Shown here piece after piece: positions 33,631-41,035 of a stretch of 64,000 bases of DNA. Where the stretch lies: the NCBI RefSeq assembly GCF_000407365.1, contig NZ_ASVU01000001.1, positions 1,149,501-1,213,500 on the forward strand. The letters are read 5' to 3'. The stretch's first letter is position 1; each line of letters opens with the position of its first letter. Below the pieces are notes generated by a model. It was not told where the DNA came from. It ran no database searches and was given only the letters and a program-made list of their open reading frames with translations. The position numbers and the translations under genes are program-made. The DNA comes from Enterococcus asini ATCC 700915. Lineage in GTDB: Bacteria > Bacillota > Bacilli > Lactobacillales > Enterococcaceae.

Positions 33631-35265
33631 TTATTTACCTCCAAATTTTGTTACATAGGAATGCAAAGTGTTGCGGACCGCATCAGGGCCGACTAGCATT
33701 TCTTTCAAGATTGCTTCGATTTTTTCGCCTAAACCGGCTTGATACAAGTCAGTTCCAAAGATGCTTGCATTGGCTAAGATTTTTTCAGCAGCGGCGTGGA
33801 TTTTCGCTTCATCTTGTTCGCCTAGTTGAATGCCTGCCAAGTTTGCTTGTAAGTCCGCCAATAATGGGTCAGGACTTGGTTGGAAAGCTTGTCCTTTGTC
33901 GTCTACGGCTAATAAGTAACGCAACCAAGCGGCAATGGCAACTGGGATGAAGACGAGTTTTGCAGATGCTTCTGGGCCTTTTTCCAAGTAGCGTTTGATA
34001 GTTTCACCAAAGCGAATCGCAACTTTTTGTGAAGTATCACTGGCAATCCGTTGAGGTGCATCAGGAATATTTGGATTTGGCAAACGTTTTTGCAAAAGTT
34101 CGTCGATGAATTGTTTAGGATCGATGATGCCAGGGTTTGCGACAACAGGTAGGCCTTCTTGATAGCCAATCCCTTTGATCAAACCGACTAAATCAGCATC
34201 TTGCATTTCAGCAGCAATGGAAGTGTAACCTAAAAGACAGCCAGTAACTGCTAGAGCCGTATGCAATGGATTCAAGCAAGTAGTTACTTTCATAACGTCT
34301 GCTTTGTCGACGGTTTCCCGATCCGCAAGCATTACCCCAGCTTTTTCCAAGGCCGGACGACCATTCGGGAAGGAGTCTTCGATTACCAAATAGTGGATGA
34401 CTTCCGTATTGGCAAAAGGCGCGATGTTGGTGCCTTTGCTTGTGTGGATGATATCCATGTCGCTAAAGCCGTCTTCATTTAAGATGGCTTCCACAGAGGT
34501 AGAAGGATTTGGCGTGATCCGGTCAATCATGCTCCATGGGAAGGTAACTTTGTCTGTATTCAATAGATAAGTTAGGAAAGCTTCTGGTACAAAACCAGCT
34601 TTTTGCCATTCTGTCGCTAATGTGATGATGCTGTCTTGGAAGCGTTGGCCGTTTTGAGAGAAGTTGTCGGTGGAAACCATGGCAATTGGTAGTTCACCGG
34701 CCAAAAAGCGTTTGTATAAAAGCGCCGTTACGATACTAATCGTATGTTGGGCTGCTTCAGGACCATTTTTAATGTCTGCTTGGATGACTGGGAAAAAGTT
34801 GCCTTGAGGATCTTTTAGGGCATAGCCTTTTTCAGTAATCGTAAAGGTAGTAAATTGCAATGCAGGATTTTCAAAGTAAGCGACGATTTGTGAAAAACTA
34901 TTTTTGTCGGCTGGATTGCAGTAAAAGCTGTCTGCGGTTACGGCTATCAAGCGTTTGTCTAAGGTTCCGTCTTCGTGCATTACGACTTCAAGGAAATCAT
35001 TGTTGAAAGCTCTGTAGGCCTTTTCAACGACTTCATTGTCGAAAGTTTCACATACAACGACGCCAGAAGATAAGTCACCGCTGTTTGCCAAACGTTGTGC
35101 TACTTCAGCGTGAAAACCACGGTAAAGATTTCCGCCACCAAAGTGTAACCAAACAGGTGCCTTTTGCCCTTGAGCCTTGAGGGAAGCAACGTCGAATTGG
35201 GGTAGTTCCACACCGAGTTGTACTAGCTCATCTTTTGATTCTTGCCAATTTTTCAAAGTAATCAC
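33631..35265 (-). CDS. uxuB: Fructuronate reductase (mannitol dehydrogenase family)
   Basis: A 544-residue long-chain polyol dehydrogenase using NAD(H). The nucleotide-binding N-terminus is PVWLHFGGGNLYRGFHAEVA. Central elements are STDNFSQNGQRF, YLLNTDKVTFPWSMIDRITPNPS, EDSFPNGRPALEKAGV and KVTTCLNPLHTALAVTGCLLG. With uxaC and uxuA next to it, reduction of fructuronate to mannonate is the likely reaction. A tagaturonate reductase role is possible but would not feed UxuA. First gene of the operon; GTG start at 35265 with AGGAGG. Confidence 0.9.
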   Translation of the reverse strand: MITLKNWQESKDELVQLGVELPQFDVASLKAQGQKAPVWLHFGGGNLYRGFHAEVAQRLANSGDLSSGVVVCETFDNEVVEKAYRAFNNDFLEVVMHEDGTLDKRLIAVTADSFYCNPADKNSFSQIVAYFENPALQFTTFTITEKGYALKDPQGNFFPVIQADIKNGPEAAQHTISIVTALLYKRFLAGELPIAMVSTDNFSQNGQRFQDSIITLATEWQKAGFVPEAFLTYLLNTDKVTFPWSMIDRITPNPSTSVEAILNEDGFSDMDIIHTSKGTNIAPFANTEVIHYLVIEDSFPNGRPALEKAGVMLADRETVDKADVMKVTTCLNPLHTALAVTGCLLGYTSIAAEMQDADLVGLIKGIGYQEGLPVVANPGIIDPKQFIDELLQKRLPNPNIPDAPQRIASDTSQKVAIRFGETIKRYLEKGPEASAKLVFIPVAIAAWLRYLLAVDDKGQAFQPSPDPLLADLQANLAGIQLGEQDEAKIHAAAEKILANASIFGTDLYQAGLGEKIEAILKEMLVGPDAVRNTLHSYVTKFGGK

Positions 35266-35281
35266 AAGAATTCCTCCTAAA

Positions 35282-35293
35282 CTGATATATTAA
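35282..35293. promoter_or_regulatory. Operator-like site, proximal (hexuronate operon)
   Basis: CTGATATATTAA lies in the leader just downstream of the promoter. It is the inverted partner of TTGATATATCAG at 35391-35402. See the entry for the distal copy. Confidence 0.5.
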
Positions 35294-35310
35294 TTTAGTT
35301 CACAGGATGC

Positions 35311-35339
35311 ATTTTATTCCTGTAATATTCCTTTGTCAA
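35311..35339 (-). promoter_or_regulatory. Promoter of the hexuronate operon
   Basis: On the minus strand TTGACA-17-TAAAAT, an almost perfect sigma-A promoter, 46 bases upstream of the uxuB start. Such a strong promoter needs repression, which the flanking TGATATATCA-type sites could give. Confidence 0.85.
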
Positions 35340-35390
35340 CTTAAAACACCCTTGATTTTTCAGGAATCACTCCCTTGGCAGGGAAAAATA

Positions 35391-35402
35391 TTGATATATC
35401 AG
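35391..35402. promoter_or_regulatory. Operator-like site, distal (hexuronate operon)
   Basis: TTGATATATCAG, near-palindromic, about 52 bases upstream of the -35 element. With the proximal copy it brackets the promoter, a layout that suits looping repression by a GntR- or LacI-type hexuronate repressor, not encoded in the window. A cre-like GAAAAACGTTTTCT lies at 35441-35454. Confidence 0.5.
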
Positions 35403-35463
35403 ATTTTGCGGGCATTTTTTAAATTTTGGAGCCGATTCCAGAAAAACGTTTTCTATGTAAAAT

Positions 35464-35505
35464 AAAAAAGATTGTTGAACCAGTAATCGGTCCAACAATC
35501 TTTTA
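35464..35505 (-). terminator. Intrinsic terminator of the opuC operon
   Basis: A 16-base stem (AAAAGATTGTTGGACC-type, one mismatch) with a U run on the minus strand, 27 bases after the last opuC gene. Confidence 0.88.
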
Positions 35506-35531
35506 AAGGTTTTGAGTGCTCGATCAGTTGA

Positions 35532-36200
35532 TCAGTTGCCGGTTTTTCCCACTGGATCTAGTCGGCGCTCAATAATGCCTAAGAGCCAGTCGGTGATGAT
35601 TGCCATGAAAGCTGTCGGCAGTGCCCCGGCGAGAATGATGGAAGCACCGTCTGTGGCATTGGTACCACGAATGATGATATCCCCGAGACCGCCGGCGCCC
35701 ACAAAGGCCCCAATGGCAGTAATCCCAATGGCGACTACCAAGGCATTACGAATCCCCGCCATAATGACGGAAACAGACAGGGGTAGTTCAATCATGTACA
35801 GCCGTTGCCAGGCGGTCATGCCCATGCCTTTTCCTACATCTAAGATATCTTTGTCCACTTGATTCATTCCAGTGTAGGTGTTTTTCAAAATCGGTAAAAG
35901 GGAATAGAGGAAGACGGTGGTAATAACCACGTTGACACCTAGACCCATACCAATCATCAAAATCGAAATCATGGCCAATGAAGGCACGGTTTGGATGATA
36001 TTTGCCAAACGAATCACCCAGTCTGCCAATTTGTGATGGCGACTGATCCAAATCCCTAAAGGAATGGCGATGATGGCGGCAAAGAGGACTCCGTAAAGGG
36101 AGATCAGGAAATGCCGCAGAAATTGGCTAAAGACGTAACTACCGTTTTGCTGGTAGTAATAGAAAAATTGTTGCAGTAAGTTCATCTCTTGCAAGTCCAT
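35532..36200 (-). CDS. opuCD: Osmoprotectant ABC transporter permease (OpuCD-like)
   Basis: A 222-residue integral membrane protein with five or six helices and the permease EAA-type loop (GMTAWQRLYMIELPLSVSVIMAGIRNA). It is a subunit of the glycine betaine/carnitine/choline importer. The N-terminal MDLQEMNLLQQFFYYYQQNG is typical of OpuCD. It follows the binding-protein gene by two bases, the last gene of the OpuCABCD-type operon. Confidence 0.92.
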   Translation of the reverse strand: MDLQEMNLLQQFFYYYQQNGSYVFSQFLRHFLISLYGVLFAAIIAIPLGIWISRHHKLADWVIRLANIIQTVPSLAMISILMIGMGLGVNVVITTVFLYSLLPILKNTYTGMNQVDKDILDVGKGMGMTAWQRLYMIELPLSVSVIMAGIRNALVVAIGITAIGAFVGAGGLGDIIIRGTNATDGASIILAGALPTAFMAIITDWLLGIIERRLDPVGKTGN

Positions 36201-36202
36201 GA

Positions 36203-37126
36203 TTATTCTCCCTCCTCGAAGTAGTTGTGTTCTGCTAAGAATTCTTTGGCAACCACACTTGGTTCTACCAAGTTGTTGTCGGCTTCATAGTTTAGTTTTT
36301 GCATTTGTTCCGTATCGATTTTTCCGGCCAGTTTCGCCACGGCATCTTTGATTTCCGGAGATTCCTTGATCAATTTGTTGCTGATGACCGCTGCGGCATC
36401 GTAAGGGGGGAAGAAGTGGCGGTCGTCTTCTAACATAACCAGATCATAGCTGGCAATCCGTCCGTCTGTGGAGTAGCCCAAGACGATATCCATCTTCCCG
36501 GCAGCCACTGCATCGTAGACTAGACCAATTTGCATAGGTAAAATCTTTTCAAAGCTAAAGCCGTATTCCTCTTGGAAGCCATCGTAGCCATCTCCTTCGC
36601 GGGTAATCCAAGAAGTATCCACACCGGCGACTAATTCACCCGCGTGATCGGCTAAATCGCTGACGGTTTTCAAGTTGTATTTTTCCGCGGTATCTTTACG
36701 GACTAAGAAGATATAGGTGTTGTCAAAACCGTAAGAAGGCATAAAAGTCTGATTGAAGCGTTCGTTAAAGGCGTTTTTCACCAAGTCGAAAGCCTCGGCT
36801 GGGTCTTTTACCGGATCCATTCCTAATGTAGTGGTCAAATCGGTCCCAGTGTAGCGAGCCGCCGAGATTTGTGCGTCTCCTTGAATCATGGCTTGGTGGT
36901 TAATCGTCGTGGTAGCTAAGTTGTTGATAATCGTGGTCTCTTTGTCGGTATCGTGCTCAATCATTTCCGCCACTAACGAAGCGAGAATCTGGGCCTCGGA
37001 GGTGATTCCCCCAGTAATGGCCACGGTATTGTCACTCGTAGCCGTAGCTAGTCCAGGGAGAGAACAGCCGGCCAAGGTCAAGAGACTAACAAAGAGTAGC
37101 AATAAAGTATTTAGTTTGCGTTTCAT
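36203..37126 (-). CDS. opuCC: Osmoprotectant-binding lipoprotein (OpuCC-like)
   Basis: A 307-residue substrate-binding protein. A lipoprotein signal (LLLLFVSLLTLAGCSLPG, Cys at about 21) tethers it outside the membrane. The OpuAC-type domain follows (VAITGGITSEAQILASLVAEMIE; DIVLGYSTDGRIASYDLVMLEDD; PPYDAAAVISNKL). It presents quaternary amines to the OpuCB/CD channel. It overlaps nothing but starts one base after the upstream permease stop. Confidence 0.93.
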   Translation of the reverse strand: MKRKLNTLLLLFVSLLTLAGCSLPGLATATSDNTVAITGGITSEAQILASLVAEMIEHDTDKETTIINNLATTTINHQAMIQGDAQISAARYTGTDLTTTLGMDPVKDPAEAFDLVKNAFNERFNQTFMPSYGFDNTYIFLVRKDTAEKYNLKTVSDLADHAGELVAGVDTSWITREGDGYDGFQEEYGFSFEKILPMQIGLVYDAVAAGKMDIVLGYSTDGRIASYDLVMLEDDRHFFPPYDAAAVISNKLIKESPEIKDAVAKLAGKIDTEQMQKLNYEADNNLVEPSVVAKEFLAEHNYFEEGE

Positions 37127-37762
37127 TTAATTGGCCTCCCTTGTGGTTTTTGGGGTCAAGTGCTTTTCCAAAATTCCTAGGAAGAAATCCGCCGCCAATG
37201 CTAAAATCGTTACCGGAATCGTCCCGGCAAAAATCAATGGTGGTTGGTAGTTGTTAAGCCCGGAGAAAATCAAGTCCCCTAAGCCCCCGGCACCGATGTA
37301 TGAAGCCAAGGTGGCCCAAGCAATCACGTAGACTGCCGCCAGGCGAATCCCCGCCATAATCGTCGGCAAAGCCAAGGGTAATTCCACCATGCGAATGGAC
37401 TCAAAGTTGGTCATCCCCATACCTTTGGCCACGTCCCGGTAATTGGCGTCGACATTTTTCATACCAATATAAGTGTTTCGTAAAATCGGCAAAAGGGAAT
37501 AGATGAACAAGGCGATAATCGCCGGGAATTTCCCAACACCGAAAAAGGGAATCATCAAAGCCAAGAGCGCCAGTGACGGCACGGTTTGTAACGCACTGGT
37601 AATGCTGATGACCACATTGGCGACTTTTGGAGTGCGGGTTAACAAGATGCCTAAAGGGACCGCTATGACAATCCCTAAGAGCAGTGCAATCACGGAGATA
37701 TACAAGTGCTCGGCGCTTTTTGATAGCATTTGACTGCCGTATTCATTGAAATAGGCGACCAT
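37127..37762 (-). CDS. opuCB: Osmoprotectant ABC transporter permease (OpuCB-like)
   Basis: A 211-residue integral membrane protein. The EAA loop [25 protein letters not shown] and the hydrophobic segments [22 protein letters not shown] and [23 protein letters not shown] fit OpuCB. The ORF begins four bases after the opuCA stop. It pairs with the second permease as a heterodimer. Confidence 0.92.
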   Translation of the reverse strand: MVAYFNEYGSQMLSKSAEHLYISVIALLLGIVIAVPLGILLTRTPKVANVVISITSALQTVPSLALLALMIPFFGVGKFPAIIALFIYSLLPILRNTYIGMKNVDANYRDVAKGMGMTNFESIRMVELPLALPTIMAGIRLAAVYVIAWATLASYIGAGGLGDLIFSGLNNYQPPLIFAGTIPVTILALAADFFLGILEKHLTPKTTREAN

Positions 37763-37765
37763 CTT

Positions 37766-38929
37766 TTACGCCCCCTCTTTCGCTGATTCCACGGCCTCAC
37801 TGATGGTTTGCTCGTCGCCCCACAGGACGTCGTAAACGATATCCACGAGGGAAGCTCGGGTCAAAATACCGATGACGCGATTTTGGTCATCCACCACAGG
37901 GACGTATTTCAAACCCCGTTTTAAAATCCGTTGCAACACGTGGCGCAGTTGGGTTTTTTGATTGACATAAAAGACTTGGGGGTTGAGGATATCACCGACA
38001 CTAGTGGCTTTCCCCCGCATTTTGTCCATGGTTTCCACATCCACAAAGCCTTTTAAGACTTGACTGTCGTCTGTGACAAGCAAGGTATCCACCCGTTTTT
38101 CCCGCATGAGCTTAATGGCTTCCCGGAGTGATTTTTCCGGGGTGATGGTGATGGCGTGATTCAACATGACCTCACCCACTGTGGTAGTGTCCGGTTTGGC
38201 TTGAAGCAGGCGTTCTTCCCCAATGAGTTCTTCCACAAATTCATTGGCCGGATGATGCAAAATGGCTTCCGGAGTGTCAAACTGGATGACTTTACCGTGA
38301 CTCATAATGACGATGCGATTGGCTAATTTCAAAGCTTCGTCCATATCATGGGTGACAAAGACGATGGTTTTTCCTAAGCGTTCTTGCAAGTCTTTTACCA
38401 AATCTTGCAAAGCATCTCGGGTAATCGGGTCCAAAGCGCCAAAGGGTTCATCCATTAAGATGATGTCTTGGTCTGCCGCCAATGCCCGGACGACACCAAT
38501 CCGTTGCTGCTGGCCACCGGAAAGTTCGCTAGGGTAACGGTCCAGCATTTCCCGGGGAAGTTCCACTAGGTCAATCATTTTTTCCGCAGTTTGGTTCCGG
38601 GTGTTTTCGTCCACTTTCAATAAACGCTGTACTAAAGTGATGTTTTCCCGAATAGTCATGTGGGGGATCAGGCCGATGTTTTGGATAACATAGCCGATCT
38701 TCCGGCGCAATTCCACGGGGTTGAGTTCCTGGATGTCTTGATTGTCAATCAGAATCTTGCCCTTAGTGGGTTCGTTCATCCGGTTGATCATGCGCATACA
38801 GGTGGTTTTACCGGAGCCAGAAGTACCGATAAAACAGATGAATTCGCCCCTTTCAAAGGACAGATTCACGTCTTCCACGGCCATCTTGCCGCCTTTGTAG
38901 ATTTTTGTTACCTCCTGAAATTCGATCAA
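37766..38929 (-). CDS. opuCA: Osmoprotectant ABC transporter ATPase with CBS domains (OpuCA-like)
   Basis: A 387-residue ATPase. Walker A GTSGSGKTTCM (about 36), Q-loop GYVIQNIGLIPHMT, signature LSGGQQQRIGV, Walker B IILMDEPFGALDP and H-loop FVTHDMDEAL are present. Two CBS domains follow (about 255-370: MLNHAITITPEKSLREAIKLM; VFYVNQKTQLRHVLQRIL). In OpuA/OpuC proteins such domains sense ionic strength or cyclic di-AMP. First gene of the operon, so its upstream region should hold the control elements. Confidence 0.94.
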   Translation of the reverse strand: MIEFQEVTKIYKGGKMAVEDVNLSFERGEFICFIGTSGSGKTTCMRMINRMNEPTKGKILIDNQDIQELNPVELRRKIGYVIQNIGLIPHMTIRENITLVQRLLKVDENTRNQTAEKMIDLVELPREMLDRYPSELSGGQQQRIGVVRALAADQDIILMDEPFGALDPITRDALQDLVKDLQERLGKTIVFVTHDMDEALKLANRIVIMSHGKVIQFDTPEAILHHPANEFVEELIGEERLLQAKPDTTTVGEVMLNHAITITPEKSLREAIKLMREKRVDTLLVTDDSQVLKGFVDVETMDKMRGKATSVGDILNPQVFYVNQKTQLRHVLQRILKRGLKYVPVVDDQNRVIGILTRASLVDIVYDVLWGDEQTISEAVESAKEGA

Positions 38930-38965
38930 TTGAATTCGCCTCTTTCTTTTGCTAATTTCCTAAAA

Positions 38966-39017
38966 GTTGCGAAAAAGTTTGACGAGAAGGATGAAAAAAT
39001 CGTCAAAAATCCGCAAC
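38966..39017. promoter_or_regulatory. Large interrupted inverted repeat upstream of opuCA
   Basis: GTTGCG (38966-38971) and TTTGACGA (38978-38985) recur inverted as TCGTCAAA (39000-39007) and CGCAAC (39012-39017). The two-block arms differ by two bases in the inner spacing. It lies 40-90 bases upstream of opuCA and probably is an operator for an osmotic or other regulator. The rest of the gap to queA (39018-39286) holds no clear gene. Confidence 0.5.
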
Positions 39018-39286
39018 GTGTCATTACCAGTGTGACAAAAATTTCACAAAACAGCAAATCACTCGCTCAAGTCTCAAATGCTTTTCTCATTTGGAAATGT
39101 AAAAACATTTGTAACTTCCAGAAAAAATTCCTAATTAAAAAAAGCGCTGAGCCCTTGCTAGGAAAACTCTCTGTAACTTTTAGCACCAAAGAAAAAAATA
39201 GGAAAGAATTCATCCTCATTGTTTTCACAGAAACTTTGTGATTATTCCAGGGGAAAAAGCCCTTTGTCGATAAAGCGAGGAAAACG

Positions 39287-39295
39287 TGCTAAAAT
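39287..39295 (+). promoter_or_regulatory. Extended -10 promoter of queA
   Basis: TGCTAAAAT, the same extended -10 seen before ddl, 35 bases upstream of queA. A TTGTCG lies 20 bases before the TAAAAT. Confidence 0.55.
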
Positions 39296-39329
39296 AGCCA
39301 AGACAATTCAGTAGAAGAGAGTGACGGAA

Positions 39330-40361
39330 ATGTTAACAACAGAAGATTTTGATTTTGACTTACCAGAGGAATTAATCGCCCAGACGCCTTTGGCAGATCG
39401 CAGTGCATCCCGGCTGTTGGTCTTGGACCGAAAGAGCGGGGCCATTAGTGACAAGCACTTTGCCGATATCGTCGACGAGCTAAATCCGGGAGACGCCTTG
39501 GTGATGAACGATACTCGGGTTTTGCCGGCCAGACTTTACGGGGAAAAACCGGATACGGGAGGCCACTTGGAAGTCCTTTTATTGACCAACCAAGAAGGCG
39601 ATACGTGGGAAACCCTGATTAAACCGGCGAAACGGGCCAAAGTCGGCACGAAGATTTCCTTTGGGGATGGTCGTCTGCAAGCGGTAGTAGAAGAAGAGTT
39701 AGAGCACGGGGGACGGATCATTACCTTTACTTATGAAGGCATCTTCCTAGAAATTTTGGAATCCTTAGGGGAAATGCCCTTGCCTCCATATATTAAGGAA
39801 CGTCTGGAAGATCCAGAACGCTATCAAACCGTTTACGCTAAGGAAAACGGCTCGGCGGCGGCACCTACAGCGGGATTACACTTTACGAAGGAACTCTTGG
39901 AAAAAATTCAAGCCAAGGGAGTGGAATTGGTGTATTTGACCTTGCACGTGGGGCTAGGCACGTTCCGCCCAGTGAGCGTGGACAATATCGCCGATCACCA
40001 AATGCACAGTGAGTTTTATCGCTTAACGGAAGACGCGGCGGCTAAATTGCGGGCCGTCAAAGCCAATGGTGGCCGGATCGTGGCCGTGGGTACCACTTCC
40101 ATTCGTACTTTGGAAACCATCGGCACGAAATTCGCCGGCGAAATCAAAGCCGACAGTGGCTGGACGGACATCTTTATCACCCCGGGCTATACCTTTAAAG
40201 TGGTGGATGCCTTTTCTACCAATTTCCATTTGCCAAAATCCACGTTGGTCATGTTGGTTTCCGCTTTTGCTGGTCGGGAACACGTACTAAATGCCTACCA
40301 ACACGCCATTGAAGAAGGTTACCGCTTCTTTAGCTTCGGGGATGCCATGTTTGTGAAATAG
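39330..40361 (+). CDS. queA: tRNA preQ1(34) S-adenosylmethionine ribosyltransferase-isomerase
   Basis: A 343-residue enzyme that transfers and isomerises the ribosyl part of AdoMet to preQ1 in tRNA, the step after Tgt in queuosine synthesis. [74 protein letters not shown] and [23 protein letters not shown] are family hallmarks. I chose the ATG at 39330; an in-frame GTG at 39321 is also possible. tgt is found 4.4 kb downstream on the same strand, separated by other genes. Confidence 0.96.
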   Translation: MLTTEDFDFDLPEELIAQTPLADRSASRLLVLDRKSGAISDKHFADIVDELNPGDALVMNDTRVLPARLYGEKPDTGGHLEVLLLTNQEGDTWETLIKPAKRAKVGTKISFGDGRLQAVVEEELEHGGRIITFTYEGIFLEILESLGEMPLPPYIKERLEDPERYQTVYAKENGSAAAPTAGLHFTKELLEKIQAKGVELVYLTLHVGLGTFRPVSVDNIADHQMHSEFYRLTEDAAAKLRAVKANGGRIVAVGTTSIRTLETIGTKFAGEIKADSGWTDIFITPGYTFKVVDAFSTNFHLPKSTLVMLVSAFAGREHVLNAYQHAIEEGYRFFSFGDAMFVK

Positions 40362-40371
40362 CTTGTTCTTT

Positions 40372-40422
40372 GGGCTTTTTTCGGTGGGACAGTTCGTTTG
40401 ACTGTGCCACGGGAAAAAGCCC
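40372..40422. other. Long hairpin behind queA
   Basis: An inverted repeat GGGCTTTTTTC...GAAAAAGCCC with an inner ACAGT/ACTGT. There is no U run directly after it, so it is a doubtful terminator and may instead protect the queA mRNA end. Confidence 0.5.
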
Positions 40423-40472
40423 CGGACTGAGCCAATAGTAGTAAGGAACAATAATTTAACTGAATCATGCCA

Positions 40473-40506
40473 CAAAAATAGGACGAGCTCTCGAAAGCTC
40501 GTCCTT
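40473..40506 (-). terminator. Intrinsic terminator of the 40.5-40.9 kb transcript
   Basis: A perfect stem AGGACGAGCT / AGCTCGTCCT with TATTTTTG on the minus strand. A weaker TTATTT on the plus side could also serve queA. Confidence 0.8.
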
Positions 40507-40855
40507 ATTTAATGGAAGGATTTGATGAAAAGGGTTAGTTTGCAGATTATACATGCAACGTAAGAAATCTCTTGTCATAAACAAAAAACTTTGTCTTCAC
40601 TACATTTTCTACTCTAAAATCATGTGGTTCTTGTTTCGGTGTACTCATGTGTTACTTGGTTACGTATCTTTTGTAAATTGTTTCCGTGTTGTCTGTAATG
40701 CTTTGTGCAACCTTTGATACGCATTCACTATTTGTAAGGCTTACCTCGCACATATAAATCTAGGTGAATCTTGTACGTCGAACAACTTTTTATACTTGTT
40801 TACTTTTCGTATTTTCCTCGAGATCTCCTTTCCATCAAATACTATCCTTCCTTAC
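40480..40855 (-). ncRNA. Unassigned transcription unit, no long ORF
   Basis: A strong minus-strand promoter (40862-40890) and a strong terminator (40473-40506) delimit about 375 bases between queA and the P-type ATPase gene. No frame longer than about 60 codons is open. There are only fragments: an 11-codon frame starting ATGGAAAGG behind AAGGAAGG, then VSLTNSECVSKVAQ... and MSTPKQEPHDFRVENVV, which have no good ribosome sites. Base composition is more AT-rich than the neighbours. It may be a regulatory RNA, a small-peptide mRNA or a decayed gene. I cannot match it to a known RNA family. Confidence 0.5.
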
Positions 40856-40861
40856 ACCCAT

Positions 40862-40890
40862 ATTATAGCACGGACTGTAATCGCTTTCAA
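40862..40890 (-). promoter_or_regulatory. Strong promoter of the unassigned transcript
   Basis: On the minus strand TTGAAA-17-TATAAT with the extended TGC in front of the -10. It is among the best promoter matches in the window, yet no long gene follows it. Confidence 0.8.
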
Positions 40891-41035
40891 TAGATTTGGT
40901 TCTATTTTTGAAATTTGAGGAAATCGTGAACATTTGTCAAAAATATGAAAAAATACGCAATTATTTGAAAATATAAAAAAAGTCGTGTTATAGTTAAAGT
41001 AGCTTTAATGTGAAAAAAGAATTGGAGGAATGCAA

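Noticed and set aside
39225-39241. Second Rex site upstream of queA (TCACA-n7-TGTGA)
   Set aside because: The half-sites are in the reverse order and spacing differs from Rex; likely chance.
40372-40422. Terminator of queA
   Set aside because: The stem is long but lacks a U run on either strand; kept only as a hairpin.
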